Shown here: piece by piece, positions 1 through 7,205 of the stretch
Position numbering within the stretch: the first letter of the stretch is position 1
Layout of the letters: each line of letters opens with the position of its first letter
NCBI GenBank assembly: GCA_031362985.1
Contig: JANLTO010000157.1
Coordinates: forward strand, 1 to 64,000
Origin: SHZL01 sp031362985
GTDB lineage: Bacteria; Pseudomonadota; Gammaproteobacteria; Xanthomonadales; SZUA-36
Length of the DNA: 64,000 bases
Direction of reading: 5' to 3'
Made by a program: the position numbers and the translations under genes
The notes under the pieces: model-generated
Databases searched by the model: none
The model's input: the letters and a program-made list of their open reading frames with translations, nothing else
What the model was told of the DNA's origin: nothing

Positions 1-87
1 CAGGCATATCTGTTTTATTTCCACATATTGCTGCGCCCTCACTACCGCTGGTTGACGCCACGCTTCAACACTTTACAATCCCCATAA
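1..87 (+). CDS. 3' end of an unidentified ORF (5' end outside the window)
   Basis: The frame starting at base 1 is open for 28 codons and stops with TAA at 85-87, 21 bp before the left core of the attC site at 109. In integron cassettes the ORF usually ends just before or inside its attC, so this is read as the tail of a cassette gene. The visible peptide is rich in aromatic and basic residues (FYFHILLRPHYRW) and matches no family I recognise. Too short for a functional call. Confidence 0.35.
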   Translation, partial: QAYLFYFHILLRPHYRWLTPRFNTLQSP

Positions 88-108
88 GTTCCGCTCTGCA
101 GAGGTTCA

Positions 109-191
109 GTCCAACGAGGTTTATCCGCCGCCAATAGCTAGCGGGTTAACCAAGCTTGTGGAGGGCGGCGGATAAACGCTATTCGTTAGGC
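109..191 (+). other. Integron attC recombination site (cassette 59-base element)
   Basis: The left core GTCCAAC (109-115) fits the RYYYAAC consensus and the right core GTTAGGC (185-191) fits GTTRRRY. Inside them, 119-132 and 164-177 form a perfect 14-bp inverted repeat (GTTTATCCGCCGCC / GGCGGCGGATAAAC). The total of 83 bp is within the usual attC range. Recombination would be expected between G185 and T186. Neither an integrase gene nor a second attC is visible in the window. Confidence 0.75.
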
Positions 192-201
192 GACACGAAA
201 G

Positions 202-398
202 ATGCTCCGAACCTCAAAAATCGTCCTTCCATTCTGTATCTGGCCGCGAGCCTGCTTCATTTCACCCACAACGCCGAATATGTGCAGGACTATCCGAATG
301 TGCCGCAGTGGATCTCCCGAACCGGTGTCTATCTGGCGTGGGTGAGCATCACAGCCGTGGGTGTCCTTCCTTTTTCTATCCTTTTCGACGTCGTCTGA
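202..398 (+). pseudogene. Frameshifted small membrane protein, cassette ORF behind attC
   Basis: An ATG at 202, 10 bp after the attC core, begins MLRTSKIVLPF and then loses frame. The continuation lies in another frame, from about 233 to the stop at 398, and reads LYLAASLLHFTHNAEYV then YPNVPQWISRTGVY and AWVSITAVGV. This His/Asn/Tyr-containing pattern between two hydrophobic segments resembles a family of short (about 130 residue) bacterial membrane proteins of unknown function; the resemblance is from memory. The C-terminus also seems lost. Position directly after attC fits a decayed integron cassette gene. A sequencing indel is the alternative explanation for the shift. Confidence 0.45.
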
Positions 399-548
399 TC
401 AACGGGCTGATTTAATCTCACGCCGCGACACGCGAAGCCCTATGATCGTCTCCTGACTTTCAGGGCTACCTCCATGCGCGTCACCGTAATCGTCCGCCGT
501 GCAGTGGAATTTATGCGGTCAGCTGTTATGCAACTCAATGGAGTGGTC

Positions 549-2717
549 ATGAAAAGCGCAGTGTATTTAGTCATGTTGTTCGCACTTGCCAGTTCGCCGA
601 GTCGCGCAGAGGACGTAATTTTTGCAAATGGTTTTGAAGCGCTGCCCCTGAACAGCTTCGAGCTCATCGACAAAGCGCTCGCCGCAGCTCAGCTCACCCC
701 CGAGATGGCCGTCGAGTACAAGGTCTTCGCCCTGTTCAAGGATCCGCGGCTGCCCGCGGCGTATAAAGGTGACGACCGTGACGTCCTCGAGTCCGACACC
801 TTCGACCACATCTATGACGTCTGGGCCAGCTTATCGCCAGCGGCACAGCAGATCATCGAGCCGTTCCTTATGCCTCCGGCGTATGTCGGAAGCTGGGCCA
901 GCCCGGCCAGCGCGGCCAGCCCGGCCGAGGCGGCGACCCGCGGCATCTCGCTGCGGACCTGCAACCAGCCGACGCTCGATCCGAACTGGGCCTCCAAGCC
1001 GGCGACGAGCACGGGCTCATTCAAAGTCTGGTACGACACACGGGTCGCCGGTCAGGTGACGCTCGCGTCGACGGTCCTCGCCGCAGCCGAGGACGTCGTG
1101 CGGCCGGCACTTGTGGACGGGCTCCACATGCGCGCCCCACTCTCTGACGCCGCGAACGCGGGCTGCAACGGTGGCGATGGCAGGCTAGACATCTACCTGG
1201 TCGACATGGCGAGCTACGGCCAGACCGCCGGCGACTACGGCGCCAACCTTCCGGTCGACTATGCCTGGAAATATCGACCGGTCTTTCTCCTGCTCGATCA
1301 CAACCTGTCGGACAAGAACATCAAGGGCACCCTCGCGCACGAGTTCATGCATGCGAGCCAATGGGCATACCCGGTCGCCGGGATCAAGCTCGCGTATTCC
1401 TATCCGTGGCTCAAGGAAGCCACGGCGCAGTGGGCCATCGACTACGTCTATCCGACCCTGGTCGACAACTTCGAGCAGAAGAAGGTCCAGGCCTACATGG
1501 ATCGGCCCGACGCGCCGCTGAACACGCAGACGCTGCGTTCGGGGCACGTCTACGGCAGCTACCTCTTCTTCCAGTTTCTCGCAAAGACCCTCACTCCGAG
1601 CGTCATCAAGGACATCTGGGAGAAGACCGTGCAGCAGTCCGACGAGCTGTTGGCCGTCGACACCACCATTTCCGGCGGCTTCACCGAGCAGTGGCCGAAA
1701 TTCGCCAAGCTCCTGTGGAACCAGGACCCGGTGAATGGAACCTCGTTCGAGAACTGGGACGCGCTCACCAAGATCCCCGAACTATACGCCGACTTCACGT
1801 TGAAGCTGAATGGCCAGCCGCAAGCAGCAGCGAATCTCAACCCCAACATCGAGCGTCTCTCCATTTACTACTACCACTTCAAGTTCGCCGACCCGAACAT
1901 CCGCTCAGTGAGCTTTCTCAATCACTTCTTCGCCGTCAACGCGGTGAACCCGTACAAGGTCAGCGTACAGGCCTTCTACAAAAAGGTCGGCAGTATCTGG
2001 GAGTGGGAGCACTGGAGTGACGGCGGCTCGATTGAGCTCATAAAGCCATTCTGCCTCGATGTCGTCGCCGAGCGGCTCGATGAGCTCGTCATCGTCATCT
2101 CGAACGACAGCCCAACCCAGGACGTGACGGGTTTGCCCGACACGCTCTCGCCGCGTCTGTCCGCGTCCAATGTCGGCTGCTGGCGGTGGCAAGGGACCTC
2201 GTCGGTCACCACGCACACGACGTCAGTCTCCCCCGCCACGGTTGGCGACGTGACCGCCGACGCCACCGTAACCTTCGAGCGACAGCCGCCCAACCCGCTT
2301 GCCCCTGCGGGCAACACAGTTCTGTTCTGGGTCCAGGACGGAAGCGCGACCGGCATGTCGACGTCGGTGTACGGCTGCACGGCGTCGGAATCAGGGGCCG
2401 GGCCGATGGCCATGACCGACGGCAGCCTCACCGTCAACCTCGGTCTCGATCAAGGCGCCGGCGGCATGCCCTCGCGCGACGTGTTCATGAGCGGCAGCAG
2501 CTTGCTGTCGTCGGATTGGAGCCTGGTTTGCCCGGGCATCGACGACCAGAGCGGCACCCGCAACGATCCCTGGGGCTGGCTCGAGAATCCAGTGGGTGGC
2601 GATCAGGTGGTGGTCAAGGCCAACGGCACGATCCAGGGCAGCCATACCCAGCCCCTGACCGGTGACGTGACGGGCTCGAAGACGGTCATCTGGAACTTTA
2701 CGCCGCTGCGACAATAG
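549..2717 (+). CDS. Secreted zinc metallopeptidase-like protein (HExxH)
   Basis: This 722-residue protein starts with a signal peptide (MKSAVYLVMLFALASSPSRA) followed by DVIFANGFE, a motif I have seen after signal peptides in gammaproteobacterial exoproteins. The start at 549 is preferred over an upstream in-frame ATG at 474 because it gives a clean signal peptide behind GGAGTGG. The zinc-peptidase motif HEFMH is at residues 264-268 and a possible third ligand, Glu290, lies in LKEATAQW, a gluzincin-like spacing. The C-terminal part (about 500-722) is Ser/Thr/Gly-rich and probably an accessory beta domain. Likely an extracellular protease of unknown substrate. The last 22 codons are duplicated at 4162-4232. 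Confidence 0.75.
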   Translation: MKSAVYLVMLFALASSPSRAEDVIFANGFEALPLNSFELIDKALAAAQLTPEMAVEYKVFALFKDPRLPAAYKGDDRDVLESDTFDHIYDVWASLSPAAQQIIEPFLMPPAYVGSWASPASAASPAEAATRGISLRTCNQPTLDPNWASKPATSTGSFKVWYDTRVAGQVTLASTVLAAAEDVVRPALVDGLHMRAPLSDAANAGCNGGDGRLDIYLVDMASYGQTAGDYGANLPVDYAWKYRPVFLLLDHNLSDKNIKGTLAHEFMHASQWAYPVAGIKLAYSYPWLKEATAQWAIDYVYPTLVDNFEQKKVQAYMDRPDAPLNTQTLRSGHVYGSYLFFQFLAKTLTPSVIKDIWEKTVQQSDELLAVDTTISGGFTEQWPKFAKLLWNQDPVNGTSFENWDALTKIPELYADFTLKLNGQPQAAANLNPNIERLSIYYYHFKFADPNIRSVSFLNHFFAVNAVNPYKVSVQAFYKKVGSIWEWEHWSDGGSIELIKPFCLDVVAERLDELVIVISNDSPTQDVTGLPDTLSPRLSASNVGCWRWQGTSSVTTHTTSVSPATVGDVTADATVTFERQPPNPLAPAGNTVLFWVQDGSATGMSTSVYGCTASESGAGPMAMTDGSLTVNLGLDQGAGGMPSRDVFMSGSSLLSSDWSLVCPGIDDQSGTRNDPWGWLENPVGGDQVVVKANGTIQGSHTQPLTGDVTGSKTVIWNFTPLRQ

Positions 2718-2738
2718 CTAATAAAAAAGGGGCAATAA

Positions 2739-2775
2739 AAAAGGGGCCGGATACATTAATTACGCTCATATCCGG
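2739..2775. repeat. GGGGCCGGATAC-type palindromic repeat, possible terminator
   Basis: AAAAGGGGCCGGATAC is followed by ATATCCGG; CCGGATA (2747-2753) pairs with TATCCGG (2769-2775) and a T-run follows at 2781-2786. The element resembles the better palindrome at 4116-4161. It lies just behind the metallopeptidase stop, so it may also end transcription there. Confidence 0.4.
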
Positions 2776-2800
2776 TGCGATTTTTTAGGAGAAAAGCCGC

Positions 2801-3319
2801 ATGAAAAAACTGTTCGTATTTTTTGCTGCATCGTCACTCATCTCATTGTCTTCATTTGCCGCTGATCTTCCAGATCAAGTTCAAAAACTTCATCAATTCA
2901 AAGGTTATTGGTCAGGAACTGGAACTCTTCAAGTAGGCAATAATCCAGTCATTAACTTCAGCGGTTATCAGAAGTGCAAAATAGTCGCGAATGACTGGTC
3001 CATTCAATGCGTTGGTCAGTTTGAAAACGATTTGGGATTTCTTCTGGAAGAGTCTTTTCAAGGAGCCTATGACATCGCAACTAACCAAATTAACTGGCAA
3101 GTGATGTATAGCCAAGGTCCACAAGCTTTCACAGTTTTCGGCTTATTCAATGCGGCAGGAACAGAATTGCCACTGGGACGCAGCTTCATGACTCCCGAAG
3201 GCTTGGTGGAGCAAACCGGAACCTGGACGTTCCTGACCAAAAAACACCGTACCCTTTTCATCGATACCAAAGTGAGCGGTCAATTGGTTTCTCACTTAAC
3301 CGCTGACGTTTCTAGGTAA
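2801..3319 (+). CDS. Secreted protein of unknown function, AT-rich
   Basis: 172 residues with a good signal peptide (MKKLFVFFAASSLISLSSFA) behind a strong AGGAGA ribosome site. The mature part begins with FKGYWSGTGTLQVG and continues as alternating short beta-strand-like segments (SGYQKCKIV, WSIQCVGQF), suggesting a small lipocalin-like or DUF1579-like barrel that may bind a hydrophobic ligand; this is inference from pattern only. Base composition and codon use (AAA, TTT, CAA, ATT) are clearly more AT-rich than the surrounding genes, a sign of recent transfer. It lies between two repeat elements and between the duplicated tails of the metallopeptidase gene. Confidence 0.6.
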   Translation: MKKLFVFFAASSLISLSSFAADLPDQVQKLHQFKGYWSGTGTLQVGNNPVINFSGYQKCKIVANDWSIQCVGQFENDLGFLLEESFQGAYDIATNQINWQVMYSQGPQAFTVFGLFNAAGTELPLGRSFMTPEGLVEQTGTWTFLTKKHRTLFIDTKVSGQLVSHLTADVSR

Positions 3320-3327
3320 TATTTGGA

Positions 3328-3402
3328 ATATTTGGGGTCAGAGTAAAAACTAATAGCCCCTGTCTACCAGTCACCAAGAGTTTTTACTCTGACCCCAAAT
3401 AT
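3328..3402. repeat. Palindromic GGGGTCAGAGTAAA repeat (perfect 24-bp arms)
   Basis: ATATTTGGGGTCAGAGTAAA plus AACT (3328-3351) is the exact reverse complement of 3379-3402, separated by 27 bp. A further half copy, ATGACCCCAAATATCAG, follows at 3404-3420. This is the most complete member of a repeat family with copies near 4234, 5377, 7105, 8063, 10740, 12103 and 46970. Such elements resemble REP/RAYT-type mobile hairpins. No transposase gene is in the window. Confidence 0.7.
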
Positions 3403-3507
3403 CATGACCCCAAATATCAGAGGCTATTCCCCTGCTGCACTCGTCAGCACTGCCCCCAAACGCGGGTGGGCGAAGTGCATCGGCACGTCCTGCCGGCGTT
3501 GCGCGTA

Positions 3508-3525
3508 GTTAGCGCATTTGCTAAC
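3508..3525. promoter_or_regulatory. Putative operator of the toxin-antitoxin locus
   Basis: GTTAGC-GCATTT-GCTAAC forms a 6-bp inverted repeat ending 8 bp upstream of the ATG of the toxin fragment. Type II antitoxins with an HTH commonly repress their own promoter through such palindromes; the assignment here rests on position and symmetry. Confidence 0.4.
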
Positions 3526-3533
3526 ACTTAGAC

Positions 3534-3686
3534 ATGGCGTTTGAGATCGAGTACTTCCATAAACGTGTGCGCGACGAGATCAGATCCTGGCCGATAGATG
3601 TAGTTGCTGACTACGCCCGCTTGGTGGAGTTGCTTACTGAGTACGGTCCAAGTCTTCGACCTCCGCATTCTCGTGCCTGGAGATGA
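3534..3686 (+). pseudogene. Truncated RelE/HigB-type toxin (N-terminal half only)
   Basis: Fifty codons from ATG 3534 read MAFEIEYFHKRVRDEIRSWP, then an LVELLTEYGPSLRPPHSRAWR end. This matches the N-terminal half of phage gp49/HigB-like mRNA interferases, where YGP-x-LR-x-PHS-K/R-x is normally followed by about 50 residues (GLFELR... and IARVFY-like segments) containing the catalytic strand. That half is missing and the frame stops 3 bp before the antitoxin ATG. The toxin is therefore probably inactive. An internal deletion fits the intact spacing to the antitoxin. Confidence 0.6.
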
Positions 3687-3689
3687 AAG

Positions 3690-4007
3690 ATGACTGAGTT
3701 GGAATACAAGCCGGTAAAACACAATCACAAGGAATTTTTGGCGAAGGCTAGCTCGCGTAAAGGCTTTGCGGCTGCCTATGATGCGCTGGAACTCGAGTAC
3801 CAGGTTGCTGGACAAATGCTCAAGGCGCGCGCTCGGGCAGGGCTGACCCAGGACGTGGTAGCGGAGCGAATGGGTATGACAAAAAGCGCGATCTCACGTT
3901 TGGAGTCAGCCGGTAAACATGCGCCTTCACTTGCAACTCTCAAACGCTACGCACGCGCTGTCGGGTGCGAGCTACAAGTCCGTCTCATACGTTTAAAGGC
4001 ATCATGA
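3690..4007 (+). CDS. XRE-family antitoxin (HigA-like)
   Basis: This 105-residue protein has an N-terminal linker and a helix-turn-helix at about residues 47-95 (QMLKARARAGLTQDVVAERM, then KSAISRLESAG). It follows the toxin fragment by 3 bp, the toxin-first order typical of HigBA-like loci, and would repress the promoter with the palindrome at 3508. Length and HTH look intact, so it may persist as an orphan regulator or as an anti-toxin against related toxins. TGA at 4005-4007 overlaps an ATG at 4004 that opens a short downstream frame. Confidence 0.8.
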   Translation: MTELEYKPVKHNHKEFLAKASSRKGFAAAYDALELEYQVAGQMLKARARAGLTQDVVAERMGMTKSAISRLESAGKHAPSLATLKRYARAVGCELQVRLIRLKAS

Positions 4008-4168
4008 AAGGAATACTGGATAAACTGCGAGCCAGTTGCGGCACACTTTATGTTGAACGCCAGCGAGAGGCTAAGTGGGAATGGCGAACTGACTTGAGTG
4101 GTTTTCAATATACCCAAAAGGGGCCGGATACAATTTCAGGAAAATGTATCCGGCCCCTTTTCCCCTGA
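4004..4168 (+). CDS. Short ORF coupled to the antitoxin, ends inside a repeat
   Basis: ATG 4004 overlaps the antitoxin stop (ATGA). The frame runs 54 codons; the first 38 (MKGILDKLRASCGTLYVERQ and on) look protein-like, while the last part is translated from the palindromic repeat at 4116-4161 and cannot be original. It is most likely a gene truncated by arrival of the repeat, or a chance frame. No family recognised. Confidence 0.2.
   Translation: MKGILDKLRASCGTLYVERQREAKWEWRTDLSGFQYTQKGPDTISGKCIRPLFP
4116..4161. repeat. Palindromic GGGGCCGGATACA repeat
   Basis: AAAAGGGGCCGGATACA (4116-4132) is the perfect reverse complement of TGTATCCGGCCCCTTTT (4145-4161) with a 12-bp loop. It abuts directly the duplicated peptidase tail that begins at 4162. 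A degenerate relative lies at 2739. Confidence 0.65.
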
Positions 4169-4232
4169 CCGGTGCCGTGACGGGCTCGAAGACGGTCATC
4201 TGGAACTTCACGCCGCTGCGGTAATAGCTAAT
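4162..4232 (+). repeat. Duplicate of the 3' end of the metallopeptidase gene
   Basis: These 71 bp match 2652-2722 at 67 positions, including the last codons (TGSKTVIWNF) and the TAATAGCTAAT/ACAATAGCTAAT stop region. The copy is 1510 bp downstream and bounds a block that holds the AT-rich gene, the toxin-antitoxin locus and palindromic repeats. Confidence 0.8.
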
Positions 4233-4299
4233 ATTGGGGGTCAGAATGGGTAAACCCGGATTCTTGCATCGATGACACTAATCTGTGAGGCTATGCGCG

Positions 4300-5241
4300 A
4301 TGCCAATGCAATTGCCACCATTTGCCCGTCACCTCCTGCGTTATATACCACGTTCCTTCTTCGCAGCCGCGGCCCTCACCTGCCTCGCATGCAGCGCCTT
4401 TGGTTCTGAGAGCGACAGCGACACTCAGCAGGAAAGTGCCCAAAGCAGCGCAACCGAACCGGGCCCGCCCTTGTGGGAATTTGGCCTGGCGGCCTACGGG
4501 CGCTTTGGTCCCGCGTACCCGGCGTCCGAAGATTCGCAGCTGGATATTCTTCCACTACCCTATCCTATCTACCGCGGCAAAATTCTGCGCATGGGCGACG
4601 ACACCGACAAACCGGTGCGAACGCACCTGTTCCGTCGCGATCGCGTGAAACTCGACCTCGATTTCGGCATCAATTTTTCAGCCAAAAGCGACGATATCGA
4701 CGCCCGTACCGGCATGCCCGACCTGGACATGTTGCTGGAGATGGGCCCGGAACTCGAATTTCAATTCGCGCCCGAGCCCTTCGGCGGAAAGATGTTTTTG
4801 GCTTTGCAGGCGCGCGGTGCGACTTCGGTGGACGGTTTGAACCCCGACTGGCGCGGCGTGGTTTATTCCACCGAGTTCAAATTCGAACGCTCGTTCCAGG
4901 ACTCCGGGTTCATTCTCAAATTGACCCCGGAGTGGGCCAGCGCAGAGTACATGGATTTCTTCTACGGGGTAGCCCCAGCGTATGCCACGCCTGAGCGGCC
5001 TTTGTACGAGGCCGGGAGCGGCTACCTGGGCACCCGCCTGAGCCTCACGCTCAGGCATGCAATCACGAAAAACTTCGACATAATCGGTGGGCTGAGATTC
5101 GGCTTTTACCAGGGCGCAGCCAGCGCCCATAGCCCGCTGTTTACCCAGGAAACGACGGCTGGCGTCATGGTTGCGCTGGTTTGGATGTTTTGGTCCAGCG
5201 AAAAACGCGCTGCCATTAGTGACGACCAGGCAATATTCTGA
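4300..5241 (+). CDS. MipA/OmpV family outer-membrane protein
   Basis: 313 residues with an N-terminal export signal (about residues 1-35, ending AACSAFG-like) and then the opening pattern of MipA/OmpV proteins: WEFGLAAYGRFGPAYPASED, LPLPYPIYRG, and later alternating beta-strands ending in VALVWMFW. The family forms outer-membrane barrels; E. coli MipA scaffolds murein hydrolases, others are porin-like, so the exact role is open. Start at ATG 4300 is chosen because GTGAGG at 4285-4290 then acts as ribosome site; GTG 4285 and ATG 4306 are alternatives. Stop overlaps the ATG of a toxin remnant (TGATG). Confidence 0.75.
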   Translation: MPMQLPPFARHLLRYIPRSFFAAAALTCLACSAFGSESDSDTQQESAQSSATEPGPPLWEFGLAAYGRFGPAYPASEDSQLDILPLPYPIYRGKILRMGDDTDKPVRTHLFRRDRVKLDLDFGINFSAKSDDIDARTGMPDLDMLLEMGPELEFQFAPEPFGGKMFLALQARGATSVDGLNPDWRGVVYSTEFKFERSFQDSGFILKLTPEWASAEYMDFFYGVAPAYATPERPLYEAGSGYLGTRLSLTLRHAITKNFDIIGGLRFGFYQGAASAHSPLFTQETTAGVMVALVWMFWSSEKRAAISDDQAIF

Positions 5242-5375
5242 TGAGCGCACCGACAAGACTCAGGATCAGGTTAGGAAACACTCAAAGTATCACTATCCAG
5301 CATCGATTGGTCTACCAGGCGTTGGAGAAAGAGCAGGTGGTCAAGGTGCTGCGCCTGTGGACACACTACGAGTAA
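5241..5375 (+). pseudogene. C-terminal remnant of a RelE-family toxin
   Basis: The frame ending TAA 5373-5375 reads QHRLVYQALEKEQVVKVLRL followed by WTHYE, a pattern typical of the C-terminus of RelE/StbE-like mRNA interferases (HRLVY...KV-x-R-x-WTHYE). Upstream, only about 19 further codons back to ATG 5241 remain and they do not look like the family's N-terminus. No antitoxin is adjacent. It is read as a decayed toxin gene, from a different toxin family than the fragment at 3534. Confidence 0.5.
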
Positions 5376-5376
5376 T

Positions 5377-5447
5377 GTTTGGGGCCAGCGCAAGAATTCT
5401 TGCTACTGCCTCGAAACTGACTGGTAGTTTTTACTCCGACTCCAAAC
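5377..5447. repeat. Degenerate GGGGTCAGAGTAAA-type palindrome
   Basis: TGTTTGGGGCCAGCGCAAGA at the left and TAGTTTTTACTCCGACTCCAAAC at the right are decayed arms of the palindrome seen intact at 3328-3402. A separate 14-bp palindrome GCAAGAATTCTTGC lies inside. Confidence 0.45.
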
Positions 5448-5489
5448 AAGCACGTCGTTACTACCAGGCAACAAAGACAAAGGACAAGT

Positions 5490-6488
5490 ATGCGAACCAG
5501 GATCACCGAACTGCTCGGCATTGAACACCCCATTATCTCGGCGCCGATGGGGCCGGATATGACCGGCCCCGAGCTCGTGGCAGCTGTTTCCAACGCAGGC
5601 GCTTTCGGCCTTTTGCAGGCTCAGTTGGCGCCGCCGTCCGTGTTTCGTGACGAAATAAGGAGAACGCGGGACCTGACGGACAAGCCGTTTGGCGTGAATC
5701 TGCTGCTGTGTTTTCCGATAGAAGACCAGGTCGCCATATGCCTTGAAGAAAGGGTAACCGCCCTGTCGTTCTTCTGGGGTGATCCGTCGCCGCACGTTAA
5801 GCGCGCTCACGACGCCGGGGTATTGGTGGTGCACCAGGTGGGCTCTGTGGCCGCTGCACGGCAGTCTGCGCAAGCCGGTGTGGATATCATCATTGCCCAG
5901 GGCGTTGAAGCGGGTGGGCATGTGGCGGGCGAGGTTTCTACCCTCGTACTCGTGCCCCAGGTCGTCGATGCAATCAGCCCGACGCCGGTAGCTGCCGCGG
6001 GTGGAATCGCCGATGCACGGGGAATGGCAGCGGTGCTGGCGCTTGGCGCTGATGCTGCCGTGCTCGGTACGCGCTTTCTCGCCGCGACGGAGTCCCGCGC
6101 CCACCCTCACTACAAGCAGAAGCTCATCGATGCCGTTGCAGAAGATACGGTGCACACGACCTTGTTCGGGTACGGATGGCCAAACGCGCCTACCCGCACT
6201 TTGCGCACAGCGTTCGTTGATGAATGGCTAGCCAACGTGGCACGGGGCCAGGAGTCCAGGCCCGACGAGCCCGTTGTGGGGCATACGACCATTTTCGGGC
6301 ATGAGATGCCTGTCCTGCGGTTCATGGGAATGCCACCCAATGCGAGTTCAACCGGAGATATCGAGATGAGGAGTCTTCTGGCAGGTCAGAGTGTGGGTTT
6401 GATCAAGGAGATCAAATTCGTCGCTGAGATCGTGCGCGAACTCGTGGAGGAAACCCGCCGTATATTTGAGCAACGCGCCAACGGATGA
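5490..6488 (+). CDS. Nitronate monooxygenase / NAD(P)H-dependent flavin oxidoreductase family
   Basis: 332 residues forming a TIM-barrel FMN enzyme of the 2-nitropropane dioxygenase family. Visible landmarks are GIEHPIISAPMGPDMTGPEL at the N-terminus, the QGVEAGGHVAG segment around 132-142 holding the conserved His, AAGGIADARG (phosphate binding) near 170 and LGTRFLAATES. Members oxidise nitronates or reduce other electrophiles using FMN; the physiological substrate is unknown here. Start has an AAAGGA ribosome site. No operon partner is close: a repeat lies upstream and msrA begins about 100 bp downstream. Confidence 0.85.
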   Translation: MRTRITELLGIEHPIISAPMGPDMTGPELVAAVSNAGAFGLLQAQLAPPSVFRDEIRRTRDLTDKPFGVNLLLCFPIEDQVAICLEERVTALSFFWGDPSPHVKRAHDAGVLVVHQVGSVAAARQSAQAGVDIIIAQGVEAGGHVAGEVSTLVLVPQVVDAISPTPVAAAGGIADARGMAAVLALGADAAVLGTRFLAATESRAHPHYKQKLIDAVAEDTVHTTLFGYGWPNAPTRTLRTAFVDEWLANVARGQESRPDEPVVGHTTIFGHEMPVLRFMGMPPNASSTGDIEMRSLLAGQSVGLIKEIKFVAEIVRELVEETRRIFEQRANG

Positions 6489-6591
6489 CCGTTGTCACCC
6501 ATATCTAACGGTTCGACAGGCAGGAACTGGAGCTAGGACATACCTGACTTTCCTGATCGAGTAAACTGGGCTTCCTGACATGGAGCATGCC

Positions 6592-7101
6592 ATGACCAAC
6601 AAAACGGAACGCGCAATCCTTGCAGGCGGTTGCTTTTGGGGAGTGCAACAACTCATCCGGCGCCTGCCTGGCGTCATTTCCACCCGCGTGGGTTATTCCG
6701 GCGGCGATGTCGACCATGCCACCTACCGCAATCACGGTACGCATGCCGAAGCGCTCGAGATCGTCTTCAAGCCGGATGAGATCAGCTACCGCGATTTACT
6801 CGAGTTCTTCTTCCAGATTCACGATCCCTCCACGCTGAACCGGCAGGGCAATGACCGCGGCATGAGCTATCGTTCGGCCATTTTCTACACTTCGAATGAA
6901 CAACTGCAGGTGGCAAAAGACACTATCGCCGATGTGGACGCATCCGGTATCTGGCCGGGAAAAGCAGTCACTGAACTCGCTGTAGCCGGCCCCTTCTGGG
7001 AGGCAGAACCTGAACACCAGGATTACCTGGAGCGGATTCCCAACGGCTATACCTGCCATTTCGTCCGCCCTGGATGGAAATTACCCAAAAGAAGCCAATA
7101 A
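6592..7101 (+). CDS. msrA: Peptide-methionine (S)-S-oxide reductase MsrA
   Basis: 169 residues. The active-site GGCFWG (Cys14) and following GVISTRVGYSGGDVDHATYR are diagnostic, as are HAEALEIVF and FFQIHDPSTLNRQGNDRG. It repairs methionine-S-sulfoxide in oxidised proteins, in the cytoplasm as no signal peptide is present. ATG 6592 is chosen over ATG 6580 because GGAG at 6582-6585 gives normal spacing. The C-terminus (WKLPKRSQ) lacks the extra resolving-cysteine tail of longer MsrA forms. Monocistronic by context. Confidence 0.93.
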   Translation: MTNKTERAILAGGCFWGVQQLIRRLPGVISTRVGYSGGDVDHATYRNHGTHAEALEIVFKPDEISYRDLLEFFFQIHDPSTLNRQGNDRGMSYRSAIFYTSNEQLQVAKDTIADVDASGIWPGKAVTELAVAGPFWEAEPEHQDYLERIPNGYTCHFVRPGWKLPKRSQ

Positions 7102-7205
7102 CACTTTGGGGTCGGAGCAAAAGCATGCCAGATGCAGTTGAGCCCGCTGGCGGGGTATCCTGCTTTCTACGGTAGACATAATGGTAAAAGGTTAAAGAGA
7201 TAAAA

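Noticed and set aside
399..548. GTTATGC at about 529-535 as a second integron core site
   Set aside because: It does not fit GTTRRRY strictly and has no paired left core or stem; not accepted as attC.
474..548. Upstream in-frame ATG 474 for the metallopeptidase
   Set aside because: It would place 25 Arg-rich residues before an otherwise perfect signal peptide and has a poorer ribosome site than ATG 549.
3420..3533. GTTAGCGC near 3508 as an integron core
   Set aside because: The symmetric GCTAAC partner 6 bp away makes it a short operator-like palindrome, and no RYYYAAC partner at attC distance was found.
5403..6155. Long open frame on the minus strand (250 codons)
   Set aside because: It lies wholly antisense to the nitronate monooxygenase-like gene, whose family motifs are clear; a GC-rich shadow frame.
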